A DNA stretch of 35,684 bases from Desulfobacterales bacterium (GCA_018432925.1 JAHDSC010000097.1:1-35684), one strand, 5' to 3'. Positions 1 through 8,153 are shown, numbered from the stretch's first letter. Made by a program: numbers and translations. The notes: generated by a model from the letters alone, not told the origin.

Positions 1-1151
1 CCACCTTCCCTGATCGCAAACCGGAGCTCTTTCTCCATCGCAATCGGGGTGATCAACTCCGCCGAAATCGTTACGTTGTCGCCCGGCATGATCATCTCCA
101 CACCTTCCGGCAACTGCAACACCCCCGTTACATCCGTCGTCCGAAAATAAAACTGCGGCCGGTAACCATTGAAAAACGGCGTGTGACGACCCCCTTCCTC
201 CTTGCTCAATATGTAAACCTCCGCCTTGAACTTCGTGTGGGGGGTGATCGACCCGGGAACCGCTACCACCTGCCCTCGCTCAACTTCCTCACGCTTCGTT
301 CCCCGTAGCAAAATCCCAATGTTGTCTCCCGCTCGACCCTCGTCCAGCAACTTCCGGAACATCTCCACACCCGTACACACCGTCTTGGCCGTCGGTCGAA
401 TCCCGATAATCTCTACCTCGTCGCCAACCTTGATCACTCCACGCTCGACTCGACCCGTTACCACCGTCCCCCGTCCCGATATGCTGAATACATCCTCTAT
501 CGGCATCAAAAACGGCTTGTCTATGTCCCGCTCCGGCTCCGGAATAAAAGAGTCAATCGCGTCCATCAACTCAAAAATACACTTGGCTTCCGCACTCCCC
601 GGATCGTCGCTCTCCAACGCCTTTAAGGCACTGCCCCGAACAATCGGCGTGTCGTCGCCCGGAAACCCATACTTGTCCAGTAACTCCCGAAGCTCCAACT
701 CCACCAACTCCACCAACTCCTCGTCATCCACCATGTCGCACTTGTTTAAAAATACCACAATCCGAGGAACCCCAACCTGACGCGCAAGCAATATGTGCTC
801 ACGGGTCTGCGGCATCGGTCCGTCATCGGCACCTACCACCAGTATCGCTCCATCCATCTGCGCCGCTCCCGTAATCATGTTCTTAATGTAATCCGCATGA
901 CCCGGACAGTCTACATGCGCATAGTGACGCTTGCTCGTCTCATACTCAACATGCGCCGTCGCAATCGTTATCCCACGCGCCTTCTCCTCCGGCGCCTTGT
1001 CTATCTGATCAAACGGAACAAAATGCGCCAAACCCTTCAACCCTAAATGCTTGGTGATCGCTGCCGTTAACGTCGTCTTCCCATGATCGATATGCCCGAT
1101 CGTACCTACATTTACATGCGGCTTCTTCCGCTCAAATTTCTCCTTCGCCAT
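1..1151 (-). CDS. tuf: Elongation factor Tu (C-terminus cut by window edge)
   Basis: EF-Tu is the GTPase that carries aminoacyl-tRNA to the ribosomal A site. The visible 383 codons start with [20 protein letters not shown] and contain the P-loop GHIDHGKTT, the switch-II motif DCPGHADY, the guanine-specificity motif NKCD and the G5-like GSALKAL, followed by domains 2 and 3. About 13 C-terminal residues should lie beyond position 1. The start is fixed by the conserved MAKEKF N-terminus and a strong ribosome binding site (AGGAGGG, about 6 nt upstream). Four tRNA genes lie directly upstream on the same strand, the arrangement widespread in bacteria where tuf is co-transcribed with them. Confidence 0.98.
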   Translation of the reverse strand, partial: MAKEKFERKKPHVNVGTIGHIDHGKTTLTAAITKHLGLKGLAHFVPFDQIDKAPEEKARGITIATAHVEYETSKRHYAHVDCPGHADYIKNMITGAAQMDGAILVVGADDGPMPQTREHILLARQVGVPRIVVFLNKCDMVDDEELVELVELELRELLDKYGFPGDDTPIVRGSALKALESDDPGSAEAKCIFELMDAIDSFIPEPERDIDKPFLMPIEDVFSISGRGTVVTGRVERGVIKVGDEVEIIGIRPTAKTVCTGVEMFRKLLDEGRAGDNIGILLRGTKREEVERGQVVAVPGSITPHTKFKAEVYILSKEEGGRHTPFFNGYRPQFYFRTTDVTGVLQLPEGVEMIMPGDNVTISAELITPIAMEKELRFAIREG

Positions 1152-1253
1152 CTCGTCGCCCTCCTCTGGCTAATGATCTTGAAATCCTAACGATATCACA
1201 TAACCCCGGCAAAACAATTATCCGGGCCTGTCCGTACCCGGCAACCTGAAAAA

Positions 1254-1330
1254 TGGAGCCCACGACCGGAATCGAACCGGTGAACCTCTTCCTTACCAAG
1301 GAAGCGCTCTACCTACTGAGCTACGTGGGC
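1254..1330 (-). tRNA. tRNA-Thr (anticodon GGT)
   Basis: On the minus strand the gene begins GCCCACGTAGCTCAGTAGG and folds into a full cloverleaf. The anticodon stem CTTCC/GGAAG encloses loop TTGGTAA (anticodon GGT), and the T arm carries GGTTCGATTCC. CCA is encoded at 1254-1256. It is the last tRNA before tuf, about 100 nt upstream of its start codon. Confidence 0.97.
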
Positions 1331-1358
1331 GTTATTTTGATGTTTTTTCGGCTCGGCT

Positions 1359-1434
1359 TGGAGCGGGAGACGGGGCTCGAACCCGCGACATCCAGCTTGG
1401 AAGGCTGAAGCTCTACCAACTGAGCTACTCCCGC
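1359..1434 (-). tRNA. tRNA-Gly (anticodon TCC)
   Basis: The minus strand begins GCGGGAGTAGCTCAGTTGG. The anticodon loop is CTTCCAA (anticodon TCC), the T loop is GGTTCGAGCC, the acceptor stem GCGGGAG/CTCCCGC pairs fully, and CCA is encoded at 1359-1361. It is the third tRNA of the tRNA-tuf operon, separated from the tRNA-Tyr by about 295 bp that contain a dispersed repeat copy. Confidence 0.97.
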
Positions 1435-1728
1435 GATTGTCCGCCTGTTTTCTTAGCCCGATAAAACATAAAAAGTCGTATTAAGTTTTCCTCAAAACAG
1501 CGCAGTAAGATCTATGCAGGAAGCCATGTAGTGCTGGAGACCTTATCATAACGTCCATTTTTGCATCCGGGTCAGGCTTGAAATTTAAACTTTGAAATAA
1601 TTGATGTATTCCTTCAGCAAAAGCGCCTTCCCTGAACTTGCACGAAATTGAACACTTTTCAAAAGTCTCTGTTTGTGTCGACCCCGATATACCAATCGAA
1701 ATCTCCTACATACAGCTTACTATGAGGG
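1435..1728. other. Intergenic spacer inside the tRNA operon
   Basis: This stretch separates tRNA-Tyr from tRNA-Gly. No convincing coding region is seen. About a third of it (1569-1671) is a copy of the dispersed repeat described separately. The remainder shows no hairpin-plus-T-tract terminator on the minus strand that I could identify, so the downstream tRNAs and tuf could still be in the same transcript. Confidence 0.6.
1569..1671 (+). repeat. Dispersed ~100-bp repeat, copy A
   Basis: This copy reads GGGTCAGGCTTGAAATTTAA at its left end and ends near CACTTTTCAAAAGTCTC. It shares an ordered series of blocks with the copies at 1970-2073, 2560-2663, 4871-4969, 19115-19217, 28490-28582 and 33751-33839: a TCAGGTTCAAAT-like start, GAAATA, GTATTCC, a CxTTCCxTGAAC core and an AAATTGAxCAxTTTTCAAA-like end. 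It lies inside the tRNA-tuf operon. Confidence 0.65.
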
Positions 1729-1813
1729 TGGTGGTGGGGGGAGGATTCGAACCTCCGAAGGCTTCGCCGACAGATTTACAGTCTGTTCCCTTTGGCCGCT
1801 CGGGAACCCCACC
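1729..1813 (-). tRNA. tRNA-Tyr (anticodon GTA)
   Basis: The minus strand begins GGTGGGGTTCCCGAGCGGCC. It has the long variable arm expected of bacterial tRNA-Tyr, the anticodon stem ACAGA/TCTGT with loop CTGTAAA (anticodon GTA), the T arm GGAGG/CCTCC and an encoded CCA at 1729-1731. It is the second gene of the Thr-Tyr-Gly-Thr-tuf series. Confidence 0.97.
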
Positions 1814-1831
1814 GGTTCGGTAAAAACATGA

Positions 1832-1904
1832 AGCCAGCGGAGGGACTTGAACCCCCGACCCACTGATTACAAATCAGTAGCTCTACCGACTGAGCTACGC
1901 TGGC
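1832..1904 (-). tRNA. tRNA-Thr (anticodon TGT)
   Basis: The minus strand begins GCCAGCGTAGCTCAGTCGG and folds into a full cloverleaf. The anticodon stem ACTGA/TCAGT encloses loop TTTGTAA (anticodon TGT). CCA does not appear to be encoded, unlike the three tRNAs downstream. It is the first gene of the tRNA-tuf operon. Confidence 0.97.
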
Positions 1905-1969
1905 CTGCAATCACAATCCGTGCTTTTCTTGTTGAAGCTTTTGGCCTAAAACCTGTTTCGGCTCATCTC

Positions 1970-2073
1970 GGCATCAGGCTCAAATTCTAAACCTAAAATA
2001 CGCAATAAATTCCTTACGAAAAACGATCGTCTTCCTCGAATTTCGTTGAAAACGAACATTTTTCAAAGACCCC
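1970..2073 (+). repeat. Dispersed ~100-bp repeat, copy B
   Basis: This copy has the same block order as copy A. It is closest to copy C: positions 2018-2040 are identical over 23 bases to the reverse complement of 2594-2616, and the block ATACGCAATAAATT is also shared. The two copies face each other across about 490 bp. Confidence 0.75.
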
Positions 2074-2167
2074 ATTTATTGAAATTCACCTCCGAAAAAT
2101 TGAATTCCAATACAAATCGTGAGTCTTTAACAATCTTTTTGAGAAATATCAAGCTCTAATTTTTGGA

Positions 2168-2173
2168 ATTATA
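2168..2173 (-). promoter_or_regulatory. Possible -10 box (TATAAT) for the tRNA-tuf operon
   Basis: The minus strand carries a perfect TATAAT about 265 nt upstream of the first tRNA. The -35 region at 16-18 nt spacing (TGTTTA-like) is poor, and repeat copy B lies between it and the tRNA, so this assignment is weak. Confidence 0.25.
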
Positions 2174-2295
2174 CATGGATGATGGAAAATTAAACAGTAT
2201 TTTTCCTTTTTTTTTTATAGATCTCGACTTTTTCTCTAATTTTCGCTCTAATTCATTTTTTTGAAAATCAGCATGGGTTTTCAGGGGATAAAATC

Positions 2296-2324
2296 TTGAC
2301 AAGGATCTTCACATCTGATTTATC
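2296..2324 (+). promoter_or_regulatory. Promoter-like TTGACA-17-TTTATC
   Basis: A perfect TTGACA at 2296-2301 is followed at exactly 17 nt by TTTATC at 2319-2324. The nearest downstream plus-strand gene is mltD, more than 600 bp away. The -10-like hexamer is also the first half of the perfect hairpin at 2319-2347, so the match could be accidental or the hairpin could overlap the transcription start. Confidence 0.3.
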
Positions 2325-2347
2325 AGCAGCGGTGAGCTGCTGATAAA
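2319..2347. terminator. Perfect 12-bp hairpin followed by T tract
   Basis: TTTATCAGCAGC and GCTGCTGATAAA form a mismatch-free 12-bp stem around the loop GGTGA, followed on the plus strand by CTTTTT. The shape is that of an intrinsic terminator, but no plus-strand gene lies upstream within the spacer. It could instead end an unannotated transcript, or belong to a repeat element. Confidence 0.45.
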
Positions 2348-2559
2348 CTTTTTAAAAATGATGTTCAGAACATCCAAGGATTTTAAACCGGATCGTGCCT
2401 GATTACTTTAATGCTTCGAAATTGTCAAGCGCGGTGGAGGCGCCACCTCCTATCAAAACTCTTTGAGCTTCGATCCATCGAAACCGGAAAATTCAACACT
2501 GATAAAACCGGTAGCCGATTTATTTTTTTGGTTCTTGGATCGGTTCCGCCGCAAAAAAA

Positions 2560-2663
2560 TCAGACTTTTTAAAAATTCTCGATTTCACCGAAGTTCGAGG
2601 AAGACGATCGTTTTTCTTAAGAAATTTATTGCGTATTGCAGAATTTAAATTTGAACCGGACCC
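2560..2663 (-). repeat. Dispersed ~100-bp repeat, copy C (inverted)
   Basis: Read on the minus strand it starts GGGTCCGGTTCAAATTTAAA and ends near GAATTTTTAAAAAGTC. It is the closest relative of copy B but in opposite orientation, so the two could pair as an inverted repeat around the AT-rich block. Confidence 0.75.
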
Positions 2664-2981
2664 ATAAACAGGGAGAAGAATGGCATTAGACCTTGGTGCC
2701 TGGATCCGACAGAACCGATCACTCAATGCTGTTGCGGTTTACGAATGGAAAGATCCGGTTAATCGTCACGATAAGGGTTAACCTTTCGGCTGAAACGGAC
2801 GATATCCAAACCTAGCGGTAACATTCATTGAATTTAGAAGTCTTCCAATCCCCCAAGCCAAACGATATCTTCCTTAAAAGGGCGATAAAGTGTTTTTATT
2901 CTTTTTAATGGGGCCAAATCGAGATTGTGCCTTGTGGGTAGATCCCTAATTTTATTTTCAAATTTTGATAAGGATTTTGTT

Positions 2982-4838
2982 ATGACGAACCTGCGTATTA
3001 CCTGTAGCTTTTTTCTGATGGTTTTATTATGCGGTTGCATACACAATTTAAATGATTCCGCTTTAGTAGCGGATGAAAAATCGCCTGACGCGGTTTCACG
3101 GGAAAACTCCAATGCCTCTTATTGTCAGTTTGATTATCAGAATGATGATCCCATGTTTTTTCCGAACATAACACAGGCCGATTCCTCTGTACCCGACAAT
3201 TCTACGGAAGAAGTGGATCCAATGGAAGGCACGGAATCAGAGGGTGAAGATTCCGAGAAGGGGTCTGACCTTACAAAGAAAACGCAATCCATTCTCGACG
3301 AAGCCCTGGATCTTTGCCGGGTATCCCAGGATTACTGGCAAAAAGGAGAATTGGAAAAGGCGATCGAGGCACTGGATCAGGCTTATTCCCTGATTCTTGA
3401 AGTGGATGTGAATGACCGATCCAAGTTCATCCAGCAAAAAGAAGATCTTCGTTTCATGATATCAAAACGGATCCTTGAAATATACGCGTCCCGCCATATC
3501 GTTGTTAACGGAAATCATAATGCCATTCCCCTCGTGATTAACAAACACGTTCAGTCTGAAATCGATTCGTTTACCAAAGGAAATGAAAAGGAATTTTTTA
3601 TTGAATCCTACAAACGTTCCGGAAAGTACCGTGCTCGCATGGCGGAAGAACTCAAACAAGCGGGTCTTCCGGTGGAATTGTCCTGGCTCCCCCTGATCGA
3701 AAGCGGATTCAAGGCCAAAGCGCTTTCATCCGCAAGAGCGCTGGGCCTCTGGCAGTTTATACCATCGACCGGATACAAATTCGGACTGAAACGGGACACG
3801 TTCATTGATGAACGCCTTGACCCTGAAAAATCAACAAGGGCCGCCATTGATTATCTGAAAGAGCTTCATCAGATGTTTGGAGATTGGTCAACGGTTCTGG
3901 CGGCTTATAACTGCGGCGAAGGAAAAGTGCTGCGGGTGATCCGAGATCAAAACGTTAATTATCTCGACAACTTCTGGGACCTTTATGAACGGCTCCCGCG
4001 GGAAACCGCAAGATATGTCCCCAGATTCCTTGCCACCCTTCATATCGTCGGTTGCCCGGAAAAATACGGTCTTGATCAAATCGATATCTGCTCTCCCCTC
4101 GTATATGAGACGGTAATCGTCTCGAAACAAATCCATTTCAAGGATATATCAAGAAAAACCGGAATTTCCGAACTCCTGTTAAAAGAGTTGAACCCGGAAC
4201 TTCGTTATAACATATTGCCGAACGATAAGTATGTTCTAAAAATCCCTTCCGGCAACCAGGATCTGTTGCTTGCCAATCTCGATGAAATACCCGTCGTATC
4301 CACCCCAAGGCCCGCCTTCGTGAATCACCGGGTCAGATCCGGCGAGACCTTGTCTTCCATCGCCATGCGATACCGCACAAGCGTCCAGAATATCGCCCGG
4401 GCAAACAACCTGCATCGAAAAAACTATATCGTAACTGGAAAAGTACTCAAAATTCCCGCGAAAGGAGGCATTTCATATCCCCCCCTTCCTTCTGAAAAAA
4501 CCGATCCGAAAATGTGTAAAAATGATGGGAAACACATCGTAAAGAGCGGCGACTCTCTCTGGAATATCGCCAAGCGATATGGGACAACCACTCAAAAAAT
4601 CTGCGGAGTGAACAATCTTTCAAGCACCAACCTAACGATCGGGCAGATATTGAAGATTCCCGGATGCGAAAACGAAAAACCGGTGCCTTCCGGGTCCAAA
4701 ACCTATCGGGTCAAACGCGGAGATAGTCCATTCAAGATCGCGCAACAATACAATATGTCTCTGGAACAATTGTTGAACCTGAACAACCTGACACAAAACA
4801 GCAAGATTTATCCCGGCCAGAAACTTTATACCGAATAA
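2982..4838 (+). CDS. mltD: Membrane-bound lytic murein transglycosylase D (lipoprotein) with three LysM repeats
   Basis: The enzyme cleaves glycan strands of peptidoglycan to 1,6-anhydro products. The chosen ATG, 57 nt inside the longest frame, gives a signal peptide MTNLRITCSFFLMVLLCGC whose lipobox LCGC predicts lipidation at Cys19, and it has AAGGA about 7 nt upstream. A low-complexity acidic linker and a short helical region (about 100-160) precede the SLT domain (about 225-345), which contains WLPLIESGF with catalytic Glu240, then GLWQFIPSTG and AAYNCG. Three LysM peptidoglycan-binding repeats begin near residues 449, 518 and 575; the last ends at the C-terminus. The mature protein should be anchored on the periplasmic side of a membrane. 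It stands alone between repeat-rich spacers. Confidence 0.93.
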   Translation: MTNLRITCSFFLMVLLCGCIHNLNDSALVADEKSPDAVSRENSNASYCQFDYQNDDPMFFPNITQADSSVPDNSTEEVDPMEGTESEGEDSEKGSDLTKKTQSILDEALDLCRVSQDYWQKGELEKAIEALDQAYSLILEVDVNDRSKFIQQKEDLRFMISKRILEIYASRHIVVNGNHNAIPLVINKHVQSEIDSFTKGNEKEFFIESYKRSGKYRARMAEELKQAGLPVELSWLPLIESGFKAKALSSARALGLWQFIPSTGYKFGLKRDTFIDERLDPEKSTRAAIDYLKELHQMFGDWSTVLAAYNCGEGKVLRVIRDQNVNYLDNFWDLYERLPRETARYVPRFLATLHIVGCPEKYGLDQIDICSPLVYETVIVSKQIHFKDISRKTGISELLLKELNPELRYNILPNDKYVLKIPSGNQDLLLANLDEIPVVSTPRPAFVNHRVRSGETLSSIAMRYRTSVQNIARANNLHRKNYIVTGKVLKIPAKGGISYPPLPSEKTDPKMCKNDGKHIVKSGDSLWNIAKRYGTTTQKICGVNNLSSTNLTIGQILKIPGCENEKPVPSGSKTYRVKRGDSPFKIAQQYNMSLEQLLNLNNLTQNSKIYPGQKLYTE

Positions 4839-5319
4839 TCTTCGCTGGATCACCCCGGGGTGTAAAGGATAAGATTGTTTGAAAATGCTCAATTTCGGTC
4901 AGGTTCAAGGAAGACGGCAATTTGCACCGCGGGAATACATTATGTATTTCGAAGATTTAACTCAGACTCCATCGTGAAAAGCCTAAAAACTTTAATGGAA
5001 AAGACAGTTTCGAAAAAAGCTTCCGAAAGTAATACGCGTGAGTCCTGAAAAATGAAAAATAGGTTCTTGAACGTCGCAATAGCAAAGGATGAAACGCAAC
5101 ACCGCATCTATGTTTTTTGCAAAGATTTTCGAAAAGGAGACTGACCCTGGAACCGGAGGAAAAAAGGCGTGGCAAAAGGGTCTCTTGAAACCAATTTGAA
5201 TTCTGAGACCTTTCCATAATTTCTCCTTTCTGCCGGTTTCTCCATTCATAAAGGAAAAATCAGTATTTTTCCCTTGATTAAAACTTCCTTTTTTTGAATA
5301 ATCACTCGCCATATGACTC
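4839..5319. other. Intergenic region between mltD and tRNA-Arg
   Basis: No convincing gene is seen. The region starts with a 12-bp palindrome CACCCCGGGGTG (4851-4862), which lacks a T tract, and continues with dispersed repeat copy D (4871-4969). Around 5025-5110 there is weaker similarity to the same family, and AAAGGGTCTC/GAGACCTTT arms near 5175-5213 could pair. The tRNA-Arg promoter must lie near the right end. Confidence 0.5.
4871..4969 (-). repeat. Dispersed ~100-bp repeat, copy D
   Basis: Read on the minus strand it contains, in order, GAGTCTGAGTTAAATC, GAAATACATAATGTATTCC, GCCGTCTTCCTTGAAC and GAAATTGAGCATTTTCAAA. These are the best-preserved versions of the family blocks. It begins about 30 bp after the mltD stop codon. 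Confidence 0.75.
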
Positions 5320-5395
5320 GCCCCCGTAGCTCAGTGGATAGAGCAATGGATTCCTAATCCATGTGCCGCAGGTCCGATTCCTGCCGGGGGCACCA
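5320..5395 (+). tRNA. tRNA-Arg (anticodon CCT)
   Basis: The gene begins GCCCCCGTAGCTCAGTGGAT and folds fully. The anticodon stem ATGGA/TCCAT encloses loop TTCCTAA (anticodon CCT), the T arm is GCAGG/CCTGC, the acceptor stem GCCCCCG/CGGGGGC pairs completely, and CCA is encoded. A degenerate copy of its 3' half lies in the same orientation at 10805-10853. That layout would fit an old integration at this tRNA. Confidence 0.97.
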
Positions 5396-5730
5396 GCCCA
5401 ATCATTCTGTGTCGATCCTATTTTTGCTTCCATTCGCTTCAAAAATCGCATTCTAAAGCCTGCAATCCGCCTCCTATCTAAACGGTTTCATGAGATGTGG
5501 GGGTATATATATTTTGAGTTGATCATGTGATCGGGGAATCGTTCTTGAAGCGCTGAAATCAAAGAACTCCCCGCCTGCTGATCTGTTTAAGGGTTGCGGA
5601 CGGTCTAAAATACCCAAGCTCTCTATCTTGTCTTCAGCCGGATTGTTTTTTTCCATAAGTCATCCATGGGTTTTCGGTATTGAGCCTCGTCCTGCCCCTG
5701 CATTTCGACTTGAGCTTCTATTCTCAGTCA
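5396..5730. other. Intergenic region between tRNA-Arg and the end of pyk
   Basis: I see no recognisable gene. A minus-strand frame of 60 codons (5474-5656) has no ribosome binding site and no recognisable motif. No integrase gene or clear terminator is present. Confidence 0.45.
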
Positions 5731-7194
5731 TTACGAACGACGGCTTCCCTTTCCGATTTGGATTATTTTGAGCGAATCCGTTCCATTCATTTTGTTTCTC
5801 GATTCGCATTCCACAAGAATCACGCGCTCATCTCTTTCCAACAATCCTGAATCATCCATGAATTTAATAAGCTGATCAACCGAAAGATGATTTATATTGT
5901 TTTCCATGCAAACCGGGTAAACCCCGCACGACAGTGTCAGGGACTGATTTGCTTTTTTGTCGCCGCCAAAAGAAAGTATCCAGCAATCGGGTTTAAACCG
6001 GGAGATCAGTCTCGGACCACCCCTTCTTTTCGTGCGAGTCAGTATATAGCGTACTTTTAAGGCTCGGGCGGCTTCAACGGCATTCATGGAAACGATATCC
6101 TGAGTGGTTATACTGCTTGGGGTCCGATGCGCTTTGAAGTATGCAGGCAAATCGGATAATGCTCTTATCGCACCTCTTTCACGCTCGGCAGAGGCTGCAA
6201 TTTTAGCCATCATCTCAACCGCTTCGACAGGATACCGCCCTATGGCCGTCTCTTCGGATAACATCAACGCATCCGTGCCATCCAGAATCGCATTCGCCAC
6301 ATCGGAAACCTCGGCACGGGTCGGTCGAATGTTTTCCGTCATGGATACCAGCATTTGTGTAGCGGTTATCACCGGACGACCTAAAAGATTTGCCTTGTGG
6401 ATAAGTTTTTTCTGAACCACCGGCACCTCTTCCAAAGGGATCTGCACTCCCAGGTCACCTCGGGCGATCATGACAGCATCCGCCTCAGCCAGTATCCCAT
6501 CAAAATCTCTTACGGCCTCCTCTCGTTCAATTTTAGCCACCACATAAACGGGTTTTTTTCTTTTTTCTGCAAACTCCCTCACTTTGATTATGTCATCCGC
6601 TGTTTCTGCAAATGAAACGCCCAAGGCATCGATCCCCTCCCGTAATGCAAAATCAACATACTCGAGGTCCGAATCCGAAACCGCATCGGCAAAAATTCTT
6701 ACTCCTGGAAGACTGAGACCTTTATAGGAAAGAAGTGGACCGCTGATAAGTGTGCGACAGAAAACCTCATCTCCCGATATCCTCTCTACCTCGAGCTGTA
6801 TAAATCCGTCATTGAGAAAGATACGGCTTCCCGGGCTTACGCTTTCAGACAATCTGCCGTAGTCAACCGGTATGTGGTTCGATGTGCCGAGAATGTCTCT
6901 GGTGGTCAAGACTACCTGATCCCCCTTTTCAAATGCAATCGGTTCACTCCGGAGTTTACCGATGCGTATCTTGGGACCGGGAAGGTCCGCCATGATCATG
7001 CAATGGCGCTGAATCTTAGCAGCCACCGTGCGTATCCGTCGGATATCCTCCTTATGTCCCTGCAAAGTTCCATGGGCAAAATTCAGCCGTGCCACATTCA
7101 TTCCCTGTAGAATAAGCCGTTCCAAAACAGCCTCTGAGCGGGAGGCCGGGCCTATGGTGCAGACAATCTTGGTTTTATGAGTCGGCAACTTCAC
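5731..7194 (-). CDS. pyk: Pyruvate kinase
   Basis: Pyruvate kinase converts phosphoenolpyruvate and ADP to pyruvate and ATP in the cytosol, the last step of glycolysis. The 487-aa protein has the N-terminal TKIVCTIGPAS, then MNVARLNFAHG, DLPGPKIRIG, the active-site region VAKIEREEAV with ARGDLGVQIPLEEV, TATQML and RPTRAEVSDVANAILDG, and a C-terminal domain with LSFGGDK. The GTG start at 7194 is preferred over the longest frame because it directly precedes the conserved KLPTHKTKIVCTIGP and has AAGGAGGA about 6 nt upstream. Two details are uncommon: AHG where many homologues have SHG, and MLVSM where most have MLESM. It lies next to a decayed pfkB, suggesting a former glycolytic pair. Confidence 0.95.
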   Translation of the reverse strand: MKLPTHKTKIVCTIGPASRSEAVLERLILQGMNVARLNFAHGTLQGHKEDIRRIRTVAAKIQRHCMIMADLPGPKIRIGKLRSEPIAFEKGDQVVLTTRDILGTSNHIPVDYGRLSESVSPGSRIFLNDGFIQLEVERISGDEVFCRTLISGPLLSYKGLSLPGVRIFADAVSDSDLEYVDFALREGIDALGVSFAETADDIIKVREFAEKRKKPVYVVAKIEREEAVRDFDGILAEADAVMIARGDLGVQIPLEEVPVVQKKLIHKANLLGRPVITATQMLVSMTENIRPTRAEVSDVANAILDGTDALMLSEETAIGRYPVEAVEMMAKIAASAERERGAIRALSDLPAYFKAHRTPSSITTQDIVSMNAVEAARALKVRYILTRTKRRGGPRLISRFKPDCWILSFGGDKKANQSLTLSCGVYPVCMENNINHLSVDQLIKFMDDSGLLERDERVILVECESRNKMNGTDSLKIIQIGKGSRRS

Positions 7195-7379
7195 GGCAAA
7201 TCCTCCTTGCTTCCGTCTCTTCGGTTTGAACCTTTTGAACAGCTCGGAAAGCAGGAGAGGGGTAGGCTTCCTGCCGTCCAAGGTATCGGCAAGATGTGGG
7301 AATCTCTATGGTTATGAACCGTAAACGGATTCGAACCGGGGTAAAATTTTTTTGATAACCGCCTTGAGTGAAAAAACCA

Positions 7380-7697
7380 AGGCTAACCCTTCTGATCCCG
7401 GCGTCATGAGCAGCGGGGGCCCCGGAACACCGGACCGCATGGACGCCCGTGGTATAGGAAACGGCTTGGGCCCCGACCTTGCTGACGATCGGTACGGCCT
7501 GCGACATTTTCCGATACCATCAAAGCACCTGCGACGCCGAGCGAAATGACCCGCAACCACCCGCTTTTTACCATGTTCCGGGCCTCAGACTTTATCTGCG
7601 ATTCATCTTCGATATCGCTCCCGACCAACTCCCTGAATTCACGGGTATTGAGCCTGATAAGATAAACGCCTTTCCGTAGAACATGCTCCAAGGTCAT
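7380..7697 (-). pseudogene. Decayed PfkB-family phosphofructokinase (C-terminal part)
   Basis: The minus-strand frame from 7697 reads LEHVLRKGVYLIRLNTREF, then ELVGSDIEDESQI and VISLGVAGALMVSENVA, matching the sugar-kinase pattern of minor 6-phosphofructokinase PfkB (YLIKPNxxEF, VSLGxxGAL). The reading then moves to a second frame for VPIVSKVGA and to a third for MTPGSEG, so at least two frameshifts are needed. The N-terminal half is missing, and the GAGDS catalytic motif that should follow VSKVGA has become AQAVS, removing the catalytic Asp. It is therefore non-functional. It follows pyk on the same strand, and a decayed PLD-like gene lies beyond it. The family assignment is from recalled sequence patterns, not a search. 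Confidence 0.7.
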
Positions 7698-7801
7698 AAG
7701 GATGGTCCTTTCTCGTTATTGCCGGGCATTTTCTTTTGCCCCTTTTTCCGGAAATATAGTTTGACTGTTCGGATCAACAGGGATAGAGCGAACCATCCAA
7801 A

Positions 7802-8153
7802 TTAAAAGTTTAAAGGGATGCCCGCATAAAGGCCACGAAAACCCAGAGTCATGAGGAGGAGAAGCAGAGCCGCAGAACCCGTGATCTTGGCCTCCACATG
7901 ACCGATTCGCCGGTGCTCGGTCAAGGCCGCCCCCACGGTGTATAGCCGACTCGTATCGTCCCTGTTCCGGCACGGCCCATACTCCCTGCATGTATTCTCC
8001 CGTCACGCAACGCCGTCCGCGACGGCTATCTTTGCAAGCATCATGGGGCCGTTCCATTCAAAAACCCTGACTCCCGCCTCAAGCAAAGGCTCGGTACCCG
8101 GACCTTGATATCGCCCGCAGGACAGGGATGTCCGTTAATCCAGGAACCAGCAT
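7802..8153 (-). pseudogene. Decayed phospholipase D / cardiolipin synthase-like gene
   Basis: Pieces in different minus-strand frames line up with the C-terminal HKD domain of PLD-type cardiolipin synthases. One frame gives [16 protein letters not shown] (near 8090-8153). A shifted frame gives [19 protein letters not shown], then a stop soon after IAVADG. A further frame gives YTVGAALTEHRRIG and a hydrophobic tail SAALLLLLMTLGF, ending at 7802. The HxKxxxxD motif has lost its His ([10 protein letters not shown] where HAK is expected). The central part, including the region after the motif that normally contains GSxN, seems deleted. At least two frame changes and a stop mark it as a relic. Confidence 0.6.

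Larger units (their letters stand above)
1905..2981. other. Long AT-rich intergenic region with inverted repeat copies
   Basis: This stretch of about 1.08 kb separates the divergent tRNA-tuf operon and mltD. No reading frame has both a ribosome binding site and protein-like composition. It holds two copies of the dispersed repeat in opposite orientation (1970-2073 and 2560-2663), a perfect 12-bp hairpin (2319-2347), a short GC-rich hairpin (GGTGG/CCACC at 2433-2447) and promoter-like hexamers. The promoters of both flanking units must lie here, but they could not be fixed with confidence. Confidence 0.6.

Noticed and set aside
226-1046. Plus-strand frames of 184 and 83 codons opposite tuf
   Set aside because: They lie antisense to the highly conserved EF-Tu frame and have low-complexity Ser/Thr/Arg composition.
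1569-2663. A CRISPR array formed by the repeat copies
   Set aside because: The copies are about 100 bp, irregularly spaced, in both orientations and diverged, and no cas gene is present.
4851-4862. Palindrome CACCCCGGGGTG as the mltD terminator
   Set aside because: It has no loop beyond the palindrome centre and no T tract follows.
4992-5312. Minus-strand frame of 106 codons in the mltD-tRNA spacer
   Set aside because: It has no ribosome binding site, no motif and Phe/Ser-rich composition typical of chance frames in this AT-rich spacer.
5474-5656. Minus-strand frame of 60 codons downstream of pyk
   Set aside because: It has no ribosome binding site and no recognisable sequence; it could be a relic, but nothing supports coding.
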